From the NCBI GenBank assembly GCA_910585725.1, contig CAJUFA010000002.1, positions 62,001 through 126,000 on the forward strand: 64,000 nucleotides of DNA, read 5' to 3'. The stretch is from an uncultured Dorea sp. Lineage in GTDB: Bacteria; Bacillota; Clostridia; Lachnospirales; Lachnospiraceae. The notes beneath the pieces are model-generated. The model saw only the letters and a list, made by a program, of their open reading frames with translations. It had not been told where the DNA came from and did not search any database. Every line of letters begins with the position of its first letter. Position 1 is the first letter of the stretch. Position numbers and translations under genes: made by a program. Positions 25,343-32,866 of the stretch are shown in pieces.

Positions 25343-26056
25343 TTATTGATTCTTATTCACGATTCTTGTCCTGTAAGTTCCGGTTGCTATATCGATATAC
25401 CTTACAAACAGAGACACTTTATTGTCTTCGTTCAGGCTGTTCCACAACATATCCGTAAATGCGTCCACATCGTCCGGAATCTCCACCAGCTTCGGTTCTC
25501 CTTCGAAGCTTGGCAGCGGCTCTCCGTCGCACTTATAAGTATGGATAAAATGTCCCTCGCCTGCAGCCGGATTCTCGTATGCAAAGGTATAACGTCTGCA
25601 GCCGTCCGGATTTCCATTGTTGCTTTTTAAGATAGACATCGCATAATTATAGGCGCCGTTCTCAATATGCATGATTCCTGATATTCTTGGCGTATAGTTG
25701 GGTCCGTCCGGCTCAAACTCACGGCTTCTAAGGGATTGCTCGAACGTCATCTGCCTGTCCATTCCCTCATAGATAGTATCCGTCTGATCCCCGTTAGTCA
25801 CGATCGTCTTATTCCCCAATACACGCACCGGAGCATAGATGACCAGGCTCGGATCGGTAAGTTTCGCCGGATCAAACGCCTGTGTACGGATTCCCTCGCC
25901 GTCCTCCACAAAAATACGGTTACGGCTGTTCACGCTTCTCCCCATAATAAAATACGCCGTTACCGCTTTACTGCCATCCGCACTTTTACCAATGATAATG
26001 CCTCGTCCCGGATAAGAGTTCCCCATTAATTCTTTCTCGATTGACAACATCTCCAT
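25343..26056 (-). CDS. purO: IMP cyclohydrolase, PurO family
   Basis: 237 residues with GNSYPGRGIIIGKSADGSKAVTAYFIMGRS near the N-terminus and the family's PRISGI, YNYAMSILK and RRYTFAYE blocks. PurO (PF07826), first known in methanogens, closes FAICAR to IMP and is unrelated in fold to the PurH N-terminal domain. Its place immediately before purV gives both last steps of purine synthesis in one operon. Start MEMLSIEKELMGNSYPGRG with GGAAGGAG upstream. A promoter candidate lies at 26143-26171. Confidence 0.9.
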   Translation of the reverse strand: MEMLSIEKELMGNSYPGRGIIIGKSADGSKAVTAYFIMGRSVNSRNRIFVEDGEGIRTQAFDPAKLTDPSLVIYAPVRVLGNKTIVTNGDQTDTIYEGMDRQMTFEQSLRSREFEPDGPNYTPRISGIMHIENGAYNYAMSILKSNNGNPDGCRRYTFAYENPAAGEGHFIHTYKCDGEPLPSFEGEPKLVEIPDDVDAFTDMLWNSLNEDNKVSLFVRYIDIATGTYRTRIVNKNQ

Positions 26057-26142
26057 AAATATCTCCTTCCTCGTTAGTTTTAACCTGTGACGCTTTCATA
26101 CCTGGGGAAATACCTCCTGCGGCATATTTCCCACTTTTCATC

Positions 26143-26171
26143 ATTATATATAAAAAGCGCTCATTTTTCCA
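26143..26171 (-). promoter_or_regulatory. Probable promoter of purO-purV
   Basis: Minus strand TGGAAA (26166-26171), 17-base spacer, TATAAT (26143-26148). The transcript would start with a hairpin GGGAAATA...TATTTCCC (26104-26131). It does not resemble a purine riboswitch. Confidence 0.45.
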
Positions 26172-26184
26172 GTAGTATTTCCTA

Positions 26185-26213
26185 TTGAAGTCATCTTTTT
26201 AGAATGGTACAAT
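26185..26213 (+). promoter_or_regulatory. Sigma-70 promoter of the lipoprotein gene
   Basis: TTGAAG (26185-26190), 17-base spacer, TACAAT (26208-26213), 36 bases before the ATG at 26249. Confidence 0.65.
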
Positions 26214-26248
26214 AATGACGATCACAATATACAGGAGGAACATTCATT

Positions 26249-27331
26249 ATGCGTAAACCAGGATTTCTTATTCCCTGCTTATTTGCACTTGCCGTACTGA
26301 CCGGCTGCAACAAGGATACCGCGGACAAATATGTGGGAGAACAGATCACATCTATGAAGGAAAAAGGCTCCGACAGCTTCGCTGCGCTTCTGGAGGAGGG
26401 CATTGCCCAAAGTAACGAGGCATACACTCTGCAATTTCCGGAAGAATTAAGAGAACCTTATCAGGAATTCCTGAAGGATTCATTTAACACCGTCACCTTC
26501 GAAGTATCATCTGCCAAGAAGAAAAGTGACGACACTTTTTCCGTACAAGTCACATATACCCCTATCAATGTCAAACGTACTACGGAAGGTCCCAACAGAG
26601 AATATCTCGACACTCTGGACAACACTGACTTAACGGCCGCCGCATCTTCCATCATTGAGAATGACGCCGGGCTGCTTGCAGATTCTCCTGTCCACGACGA
26701 TGAAGTCATCTCGACTCTTGACGTAAAGAAAAAGGACGATGCATATACTATCACCAAAGACAGCCTTGACGCATTTGTCAGACAGGCCGTTGTCAACTAT
26801 ATGGAACCCTATAACCAGGTATGCGACATTATAGACACTTATGATTTTATCAAATCTTATCTCAACGCCTCCTTCAAGGGAGATGTGGCTCAGTTTGCCC
26901 TGCATACGGACCGTACGGAAGAAGAGGCTCTCGCCTGGTATGAAGAAGACGTATTCGATCCTCCGGCCGACTTAAGCTCTGCTTACGCCGACAGATATAA
27001 GGCGGCTCTTAAGACTATCATGAGCCAGTGCCAGTACACCGTAGGCATCCCTAAGAAAGACGCGGGAAATTCCGGTTATACAGTTGATATCACTACAGTA
27101 CCGAATAAAAGCTTCGCAGACGCTTATCAGGAATTCGAATCCGGCGTTTACTATAGTCTGGACGAAGCTTCGGCGGGACTTGTACAGGCTATGGAAAAAT
27201 ACGCGGCCGCCCCAACTTTCGGGGAAGAGACTACACTGAACGTCACCTTCAATTCCTCTTCCCTTCTCAGTGCAAACCAGCAGAATTCCGAACTGTACAA
27301 TCTGGCGACCACTATTCTTTTAATGCCTTAG
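26249..27331 (+). CDS. Lipoprotein of unknown function (DUF5105-like)
   Basis: 360 residues with a short signal peptide and lipobox LTGC (C20), so anchored to the outer face of the membrane. The mature part is acidic and seems to contain two similar halves (around 30-190 and 200-345). Each half has an aromatic/acid helix followed by a segment such as VTYTPINVKR or VDITTVPNKS, as in DUF5105 lipoproteins of clostridia. No enzymatic motif. It has its own promoter and terminator and no obvious partner. Role unknown. Confidence 0.8.
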   Translation: MRKPGFLIPCLFALAVLTGCNKDTADKYVGEQITSMKEKGSDSFAALLEEGIAQSNEAYTLQFPEELREPYQEFLKDSFNTVTFEVSSAKKKSDDTFSVQVTYTPINVKRTTEGPNREYLDTLDNTDLTAAASSIIENDAGLLADSPVHDDEVISTLDVKKKDDAYTITKDSLDAFVRQAVVNYMEPYNQVCDIIDTYDFIKSYLNASFKGDVAQFALHTDRTEEEALAWYEEDVFDPPADLSSAYADRYKAALKTIMSQCQYTVGIPKKDAGNSGYTVDITTVPNKSFADAYQEFESGVYYSLDEASAGLVQAMEKYAAAPTFGEETTLNVTFNSSSLLSANQQNSELYNLATTILLMP

Positions 27332-27341
27332 AGCACATTTA

Positions 27342-27390
27342 AAAATTGCTTTCTGCAAGGATATCGTTCTGACTTGCAGAAAGCAATTTT
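27342..27390. terminator. Bidirectional terminator
   Basis: Perfect 18-bp stem (AAAATTGCTTTCTGCAAG at 27342-27359 with 27373-27390), 13-base loop, between convergent lipoprotein and rarA genes. Confidence 0.93.
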
Positions 27391-27399
27391 ATGCTTTGT

Positions 27400-28725
27400 T
27401 CAGGATGTGCGGCGGGCTTTCCACTCTTTGATCGCCTTTAACCTGTCGCCGACCGATTTTTCTTCCCCCTGGGCGGTAGGATGATAGTATTCTCTGCCGC
27501 TTAGAGATTCCGGCATACACTGCATATGCGTCAGCTTTTCTTCCGTATCATGCGCGTATTCATATCCTTCTCCATATTCCAGATCTTTCATGAGTTTTGT
27601 AGGCGCGTTGCGCAATTGCAGCGGAACCGGCTCTGCCCTTAGGTTCTTCACATCCTGCTTACACGTCTCGCATGCCGTATAGAGGGCGTTGGACTTCGGC
27701 GCCATGGCAAGATAAGTGACCGCATGCGTCAGATGCACATCGCATTCCGGCATCCCCAGGAAATGACATGCCTGATAAACCGCCACCGCAACCTGCAGCG
27801 CGCGGCTGTCCGCCATACCCACGTCCTCGCTTGCAAAGCGGATCAGTCTCCTGGCAATATATAACGGATTCTCCCCGCCCTCCAGCATCCGGCACATCCA
27901 GTAGACCGCCGCGTCCGGATCACTGTTGCGCATGGACTTATGGAGGGCTGAGATCAGATTATAGTGCTCTTCTCCGTCCTTGTCATAGAGCAGAGACTTC
28001 TTACTGATACACTGCTCCAGTCCCTCATTCGTGACAAAGATTCCTTCAGCGCTGATTTCTCCGTTTATTACCGTCATCTCCAACGTGTTAAGAGCGGTTC
28101 TGGCGTCTCCATTGGCAAATGCGGCAATCGCCGCCACCTGCCGGTCCGATATCCGTACATTCTGCGGCCCAAATCCATCCGGACTTTCTAATGCGTGGTT
28201 CATGACTTTTATAAGATCCGCCTCTTCCAGAGCCTTTAAGACGAATACCCTGCATCTGGACAGCAACGCCGCATTGACCTCGAAAGACGGATTCTCTGTT
28301 GTCGCCCCGATCAAAATAATACTCCCTTTCTCCACAAACGGCAAAAACGCATCCTGCTGCGCCTTATTAAACCTGTGTATCTCGTCTACAAAAAGCACCG
28401 TCCGAATTCCCATTCTCCGGCTGTTTTCCGCCTGTCCCATAACTTCCTTAATCTCTTTAATCCCGCTGGTTACCGCACTGAAATTAATAAAATCCGCTTT
28501 CGTACGGCCGGCTATAATACTTGCCAGCGTCGTCTTGCCGACTCCCGGAGGCCCCCAGAATATCATCGAGGATATCTGATCCCGCTCAATGAGCTGACGC
28601 AGCACCTTTCCTTCTCCCAGCAAATGTTCCTGCCCCGCGAATTCTTCCAGTGTCGACGGCCGCAGACGGCTCGCCAAAGGCGATGTCTTCAGCCCTTCGT
28701 CAAATAACGTCATCTGTTCCATCAA
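27400..28725 (-). CDS. rarA: Replication-associated recombination protein A (RarA/MgsA), AAA+ ATPase
   Basis: 441 residues. N-terminal LASRLRPSTLEEFAGQEHLLGEG, Walker A GPPGVGKTTLA, Walker B FVDEIHRFNKAQQDAFLP and sensor 1 GATTENPSFEVN. The C-terminal tetramerisation part carries SAEHKS-like LISALHKSMRNSDPDAA and ARRLIRFASEDVGMAD. RarA acts at stalled replication forks and ssDNA gaps with SSB. A second Met at codon 2 is an equally good start. The ridA gene lies 6 bases upstream on the same strand, so they are likely co-transcribed. Confidence 0.96.
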   Translation of the reverse strand: MMEQMTLFDEGLKTSPLASRLRPSTLEEFAGQEHLLGEGKVLRQLIERDQISSMIFWGPPGVGKTTLASIIAGRTKADFINFSAVTSGIKEIKEVMGQAENSRRMGIRTVLFVDEIHRFNKAQQDAFLPFVEKGSIILIGATTENPSFEVNAALLSRCRVFVLKALEEADLIKVMNHALESPDGFGPQNVRISDRQVAAIAAFANGDARTALNTLEMTVINGEISAEGIFVTNEGLEQCISKKSLLYDKDGEEHYNLISALHKSMRNSDPDAAVYWMCRMLEGGENPLYIARRLIRFASEDVGMADSRALQVAVAVYQACHFLGMPECDVHLTHAVTYLAMAPKSNALYTACETCKQDVKNLRAEPVPLQLRNAPTKLMKDLEYGEGYEYAHDTEEKLTHMQCMPESLSGREYYHPTAQGEEKSVGDRLKAIKEWKARRTS

Positions 28726-28731
28726 GCTTTT

Positions 28732-29193
28732 CTAATCCTCCACTTCAACCACCGTCATGATCTCCGTAACACTTCCTCCCGGAAGTTCATTGGTTCCGAC
28801 GGTCATCCTTGCCGCCAGTCCGATCTCGCCGTACAATTCCTGAAACAATATCGACGCGCCGTCCACCACTCCGGTATAGTTTCCAAAATCATCCGTGCAA
28901 CGTACATATCCGATCATCTGCACAAATTGCTTCACCCGATCCAGATCTCCCAGCTCTGACTTCAGAACCGACAGAATATTCAGAGCGCTTAATCTCGCCC
29001 CCTCTTGTCCCTCTTCGATCGTCAGATCCTTTCCTACGACCCCTTTCACTTTAACCTCTCCGTTTACATGCGCCGTCTGTCCCGCAAGATACAGAAGATT
29101 CCCTACCCTCCTCGCCAGAACATATACTCCCGCCGGGGCTGCCACCTCCGGAATCTCGAATCCCATTTCCTGTAACTTTTTCTCCACTTTCAT
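28732..29193 (-). CDS. RidA/YjgF-family protein
   Basis: 153 residues, about 25 longer than E. coli RidA and of the YjgH/Rid-like subgroup (MKVEKKLQEMGFEIPEVAAPAG...). The AARMTVGTNELPGGSVTEI segment corresponds to the RidA active-site loop; the usual catalytic Arg is likely the one in ARMTVG. RidA proteins hydrolyse reactive enamine/imine intermediates from PLP enzymes. The ribosome site GAGG is 8 bases upstream, but the gene is also preceded by a short repetitive ORF ending 4 bases before it (29198-29275). Co-operonic with rarA. Confidence 0.88.
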   Translation of the reverse strand: MKVEKKLQEMGFEIPEVAAPAGVYVLARRVGNLLYLAGQTAHVNGEVKVKGVVGKDLTIEEGQEGARLSALNILSVLKSELGDLDRVKQFVQMIGYVRCTDDFGNYTGVVDGASILFQELYGEIGLAARMTVGTNELPGGSVTEIMTVVEVED

Positions 29194-29197
29194 ACTC

Positions 29198-29277
29198 TTA
29201 CCTCACTTTCCTTCCATTCGCTGACATTACTTTCCTTCCATTCGCTGACGTTACTTTCCTTCCATTTGCCGGCATTA
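29198..29277 (-). repeat. Three 24-bp tandem repeats forming a 25-codon ORF upstream of ridA
   Basis: Units at 29206-29229, 29230-29253 and 29254-29277 differ at 1-4 positions. On the minus strand each carries AATGGAAGGAAAG, a ribosome-site-like stretch. Read from an ATG at 29275 they give 25 codons, MPANGRKVTSANGRKV then MSANGRKVR, with stop at 29198-29200, 4 bases before the ridA start. A clear ribosome site for this ORF is lacking, so translation is a possibility only. Confidence 0.7.
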
Positions 29278-29311
29278 CTCTCTTACTTCAACCTACATCT
29301 TTATATATAAT

Positions 29312-30790
29312 CTACATCCTGATAAGTTTCGTTGCCGCGTTCTCCTGAAATACCATGTCATGCTCTACAAAGATGATAGTCGGCCGGCAGTTTAACAATA
29401 GCTCCTCGATTTGAACCCTCGACAACACGTCTATATAGTTCAGAGGCTCATCCCACACATAGAGATGCGCCTGTTCACACAGGCTCTTCGCAAGCAATAC
29501 CTTCTTTTTCTGCCCTGCGCTGTAACAGCTTACATCCCTCTCAAACTCTTCCCTGTTAAGATCCAGCTTACGAAGCAGCGTCTTAAACAAGCTCTCGTCC
29601 AGATCATACTCCCGCGCCATCTCCTTCAAAGTCCCCTTAAGATACGATGTATCCTGGGAAATATACGATATCTTAAGTCCTGAAGCCACATGAATATTCC
29701 CGGAAAATGTAATGTCTTCTCCCAGAAGTAATTTCAAAACACTTGACTTTCCGCAACCATTTTTTCCGGAAAGACAGACTCTCTCCCCCCGCCGGATATC
29801 AAAGCTTAAGGATGAGCATACTTTCCTCTCGTCATAGTATATCGACACGTCCTCAAACTCCACCAGCTTATCTGCATGAAAGTTCAGAGGACAAAGCTTA
29901 AGCGTATCCGCCGTATCTATATTCTTAAGGAGCTCTGATTTCTCCTGCGCCGCCTGCTGCCGGCGGTTCTCTATAGTCTTCGCGCGCTTCATCATCTTAG
30001 CGGATTTATGGCCGATATAGCCTCTGTCCGGACGCAGTCCTGCCACACGCTGTCCCTTCTTAGATTTTTCTATCTGGTCTGACCAGCCTGACGTCCGTCT
30101 TGCCGCCTGCTTAAGTCTCTTCACTTCTGACTCAAGCTTCTGATTCTGCGCCTCTTCCATCCGGTCTCTTGCTTCCTTATTCGCATACCAGGAACTAAAA
30201 TTCCCCTTCTGCACTTCAATATTCATCTTATTGATCGAAAGAATATGATCCACGCATGAATCCAGGAAATTCCGGTCATGGGAAACCAGGATAAATCCCT
30301 TCTTCCGGTTCAGATATCCCGCAATCTGCCGCCTCGCCTCCGCGTCCAGATGATTCGTCGGCTCGTCAATCAAAAGAAAACGCTCCTCTCCCAGAAATAA
30401 TACTGCCAGCAGGACCTTCTCCTGCTCTCCGTAACTCAATGTAGAAAACGGACGGTACAATACTTCTGCATCTACCTTCAGCAGATTCAGTTCACGAAAT
30501 AACTGCCATTCTTCAAACTGCGGATTGATCTCTTCCAGAATCTCCAGAGCCGTTCTTTCTTTTCCCCTCACTTCATATGGAAAATAAGCAAATTCCACAC
30601 TGGACGAGACACATCCCTGATACTGATATTTCCCCTGAAGAAGATTCAGGAATGTAGTCTTGCCTCGTCCGTTCCGGCCCACGAATCCTAACTTCCAGTC
30701 CGTATCTATCCGAAACGATACGTCCTTAAATACTTCCTCGAAACTTCCTTCATATGAAAAATTCAAGTTTACAACATCTATCATCGACAT
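29312..30790 (-). CDS. ABC-F ATPase, Lsa-like ribosomal protection protein
   Basis: 492 residues with two ATP-binding domains. N-terminal MSMIDVVNLNFSYEGSFEEVF and IDTDWKLGFVGRNGRGKTTFL are very like Lsa-type proteins. Walker A GRNGRGKT and GKNGCGKS, signatures LSYGEQ and YSAGQ, Walker B LLIDEPTNHLD and LYVWDEPLNYID. The linker (about 180-300) is basic and contains the ribosome-probing antibiotic-resistance helices. No membrane part. Lsa homologs dislodge lincosamides, streptogramin A and pleuromutilins; the actual spectrum here is unknown. Start at 30790 chosen by AGGAGG at 9-base spacing. Expression appears controlled by the leader at 30791-31117. Confidence 0.85.
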   Translation of the reverse strand: MSMIDVVNLNFSYEGSFEEVFKDVSFRIDTDWKLGFVGRNGRGKTTFLNLLQGKYQYQGCVSSSVEFAYFPYEVRGKERTALEILEEINPQFEEWQLFRELNLLKVDAEVLYRPFSTLSYGEQEKVLLAVLFLGEERFLLIDEPTNHLDAEARRQIAGYLNRKKGFILVSHDRNFLDSCVDHILSINKMNIEVQKGNFSSWYANKEARDRMEEAQNQKLESEVKRLKQAARRTSGWSDQIEKSKKGQRVAGLRPDRGYIGHKSAKMMKRAKTIENRRQQAAQEKSELLKNIDTADTLKLCPLNFHADKLVEFEDVSIYYDERKVCSSLSFDIRRGERVCLSGKNGCGKSSVLKLLLGEDITFSGNIHVASGLKISYISQDTSYLKGTLKEMAREYDLDESLFKTLLRKLDLNREEFERDVSCYSAGQKKKVLLAKSLCEQAHLYVWDEPLNYIDVLSRVQIEELLLNCRPTIIFVEHDMVFQENAATKLIRM

Positions 30791-30839
30791 ATATGCGCAC
30801 CTCCTGTTTTTCTGTATCCTGTCTGCCGTACAGGGATAC

Positions 30840-30869
30840 AAAAAAGCTGCAAGAAAGTCGTCCTACAGC
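30840..30869 (-). terminator. Putative second attenuator hairpin of the ABC-F leader
   Basis: On the minus strand GCTGTAG (30863-30869) pairs with CTTGCAGC (30846-30853), including G-T pairs, and is followed by T6. It overlaps the stop of the second leader ORF. A further hairpin TGTATCC/GGATACA (30813-30840) follows and lies just above the gene's ribosome site. Confidence 0.55.
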
Positions 30870-30925
30870 CTCATGAAATACGCGCAATAATCCTTTGAAA
30901 AGACATTGCTTCCATCATCATTCAT
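30863..30925 (-). CDS. Putative leader peptide 2 of the ABC-F gene (20 aa)
   Basis: ATG at 30925 to TAG at 30863: MNDDGSNVFSKDYCAYFMRL. Its stop lies within the 5' arm of the attenuator hairpin at 30840-30869, which is the usual geometry for ribosome-stalling control. No strong ribosome site is visible, and an overlapping frame (MEAMSFQRIIARIS) starts nearby, so which is read is open. Confidence 0.35.
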   Translation of the reverse strand: MNDDGSNVFSKDYCAYFMRL

Positions 30926-30980
30926 TTATAATTCGCCGAGATGATTAAGAGGATATCTGACTTTCCTGCTATCAGCATAA

Positions 30981-31008
30981 CAAAAAGACGGAACTGGATC
31001 CCGTGTCT
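30981..31008 (-). terminator. Putative first attenuator terminator of the ABC-F leader
   Basis: On the minus strand AGACACGG (31001-31008) pairs with CCGTCT (30986-30991) and is followed by T5 (30981-30985). A wider pairing, GCATAAC (31014-31020) with GTTATGC (30975-30981), encloses and would mask the T-run. Confidence 0.6.
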
Positions 31009-31034
31009 GCCTCGTTATGCGGTTACAATTCTGA

Positions 31035-31055
31035 TTAGCAAGAAATAGTCTTCAT
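31035..31055 (-). CDS. Putative leader peptide 1 of the ABC-F gene (6 aa)
   Basis: ATG at 31055 to TAA at 31035 encodes MKTISC, preceded by GGGAG at 8-base spacing. It sits 15 bases before the hairpin pair at 30975-31020. Short leader ORFs followed by a terminator are the known control device of many ABC-F and Erm genes. Confidence 0.45.
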   Translation of the reverse strand: MKTISC

Positions 31056-31088
31056 CCTTTCAACTCCCATCTTTTATATTCTTTTGAC

Positions 31089-31117
31089 AGAATATCACAG
31101 ATCATAAAAAAATTCAA
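31089..31117 (-). promoter_or_regulatory. Promoter of the ABC-F transcript
   Basis: Minus strand TTGAAT (31112-31117), 17-base spacer, TATTCT (31089-31094), giving a leader of roughly 290 nt before the ATG at 30790. Confidence 0.6.
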
Positions 31118-31131
31118 GCCATAAAATTTAC

Positions 31132-32157
31132 TCATACCACAAGCATTGCATCCCCAAAGGAAAAAAACCGGTAGCGTTCCTCCACAGCCTTTTCATATGC
31201 CCTCAACACATTCTCACGTCCCGCCAACGCGGAGACCAGCATGATTAAAGTAGACTCCGGAAGATGAAAATTCGTAATCAGGCAGTCTAATACTTTAAAC
31301 TGATATCCCGGATAGATGAATATCTCCGTCCATCCGCTGCACGCCTTAAGCTTCCCCTGCTCGTCTGCCGCCGATTCTATCGTCCGACAGCTCGTGGTTC
31401 CCACGCAAATAACTCTATTCCCGGTATCCTTCGCATGGTTGATCTTCTTCGCCGCTTCCTCTCCGATCTGGAAAAATTCCGAATGCATATGATGGTCCGT
31501 AATCTCATCCACTTTAACCGGGCGGAATGTTCCGAGCCCAACATGGAGCGTAACCCTCGCAATCGCCACTCCCTTCTCTTCGATCTTCTTTAGAAGCTCC
31601 GGTGTAAAATGAAGTCCCGCCGTAGGAGCCGCCGCCGACCCGGTATTGACTGCGTAGACAGTCTGATACCTGTTTTTATCTTCCAACTGATGTGTAATAT
31701 ATGGCGGCAAAGGCATCTGGCCCAACCGATCTAATATTTCCTCGAATATCCCCTCATATGTAAACCGGATCAACCGATTCCCTTCTTCCACAATATCAAT
31801 CACTTCTCCTGTCAGAAGTCCATCTCCAAAACTGATCCGAGTTCCGATCTTTGCCTTTTTCCCTGGTTTGACTAACGTCTCCCATACATTGTTCTCCTGA
31901 CGCTTCAATAGAAGTATCTCTATCTTCGCATTGGTTCCTTCCCTGGAACCGATCAATCTTGCCGGAATTACCTTCGTATCATTGATGACCAGACAGTCTC
32001 CTTCTTTCAGGTAATCTGTGATCTCTCTGAAAATATGGTGTGAAATAGCTCCGGACTCCTTATCAAGAATAAGGAGTCTGGAGCTTTGACGATCCTTCAA
32101 TGGATCTTGTGCAATTAATTCTTCCGGCAATTCATAATAAAAGTCCTGACGCTTCAT
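31132..32157 (-). CDS. queA: S-adenosylmethionine:tRNA ribosyltransferase-isomerase QueA
   Basis: 341 residues, normal length. MKRQDFYYELPEELIAQDPLKDR at the start, then LVINDTKVIPARLIG, LLLKRQENNVWETLVKPGKKAK, PLPPYI, YQTVYA and GSAAAPTAGLHFT. The end has HVGLGTFRPV and CLITNFHLPESTLIMLVSA. QueA moves the ribosyl group of SAM onto preQ1-tRNA to give epoxyqueuosine. It is separated by 16 bases from the RDD gene upstream. No other queuosine gene is in the window. Confidence 0.97.
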   Translation of the reverse strand: MKRQDFYYELPEELIAQDPLKDRQSSRLLILDKESGAISHHIFREITDYLKEGDCLVINDTKVIPARLIGSREGTNAKIEILLLKRQENNVWETLVKPGKKAKIGTRISFGDGLLTGEVIDIVEEGNRLIRFTYEGIFEEILDRLGQMPLPPYITHQLEDKNRYQTVYAVNTGSAAAPTAGLHFTPELLKKIEEKGVAIARVTLHVGLGTFRPVKVDEITDHHMHSEFFQIGEEAAKKINHAKDTGNRVICVGTTSCRTIESAADEQGKLKACSGWTEIFIYPGYQFKVLDCLITNFHLPESTLIMLVSALAGRENVLRAYEKAVEERYRFFSFGDAMLVV

Positions 32158-32173
32158 ACATGAATCCCCTCTT

Positions 32174-32866
32174 TTATGAATCCTTTTCTACTTTCTGACT
32201 CTGATCCTCCGGGCCACCCGGAATCTCCTGTTTTGGCGGCATCGGAACACTGTTCGTTCTCATTGGACCGCCGTTTTGCGGCGGCATCGGAATATTGTCC
32301 GTTCTCATTGGACCACCGTTTTGCGGCGGCATCGGAACGTATCCCGGAGGAGGCGCCTGATAATTCCCCGGCGCCTGATACACAGGGAGTATTTTGACCT
32401 TCTTCGCATAGATCACCCTGGTATCACAGAGCATATCGTGAAGTCCTCTCTTTTCCCGATCTACCCCCGCCATGATATAACCGATACCTATAGAAAGACC
32501 GCACAAGAATCTACCTATGGTTTCCCGGTATACCACGTCTAACAGATTAAGCTCCCTGCTTCCGTCGGCATTGATCACACGAAGATTCAAAAGTCGTTTC
32601 CCCGGCGTCGTACCTGTTCCATGTGTAAGCAGAATGAAATAAAGCGCCTGCAGTACATACAGCATAATATCCTTCACTGTATATTGAAAGAGAACTTCTT
32701 CCCGAAGCACGCCTCTTCCCACTATTGATACGATCCCCAGCATCAAATTGACAAACAGCAGACCGATCCAGACGATCGCAATATCGATACAATATGCTGC
32801 CAGACGCACCCAGAATCCGGCATACTCCACGTCTGATCCCGCCTGTCTAACGTAATTGTTCCGCAT
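32174..32866 (-). CDS. RDD-family membrane protein with a repetitive Pro/Met-rich tail
   Basis: 230 residues. The RDD domain (about 15-155) starts YAGFWVRLAAYCIDIAIVW and has three to four membrane helices with the typical GTTPGKRLLNLRV. After about 165 the protein becomes a cytoplasmic-type tail with a 15-residue repeat (PMPPQNGGPMRTxxx, twice plus a partial copy). RDD proteins include Na+(Li+)/H+ antiporters and structural components; the role here is unknown. It overlaps sppA by 20 bases, an association seen in other clostridia by recollection only. Confidence 0.85.
   Translation of the reverse strand: MRNNYVRQAGSDVEYAGFWVRLAAYCIDIAIVWIGLLFVNLMLGIVSIVGRGVLREEVLFQYTVKDIMLYVLQALYFILLTHGTGTTPGKRLLNLRVINADGSRELNLLDVVYRETIGRFLCGLSIGIGYIMAGVDREKRGLHDMLCDTRVIYAKKVKILPVYQAPGNYQAPPPGYVPMPPQNGGPMRTDNIPMPPQNGGPMRTNSVPMPPKQEIPGGPEDQSQKVEKDS
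32235..32340 (-). repeat. 45-bp coding tandem repeat in the RDD gene
   Basis: Units at 32235-32279 and 32280-32324, about 89 percent identical, with a third partial unit from 32325. They encode the PMPPQNGGPMRT tail. In-frame, so the copy number could vary without disrupting the gene. Confidence 0.85.

Noticed and set aside
26102..26135. Hairpin GGGAAATA...TATTTCCC in the purO leader considered as a purine or PRPP riboswitch
   Set aside because: Only a single short stem; none of the conserved junction bases of purine, PRPP or ZTP riboswitches are present.
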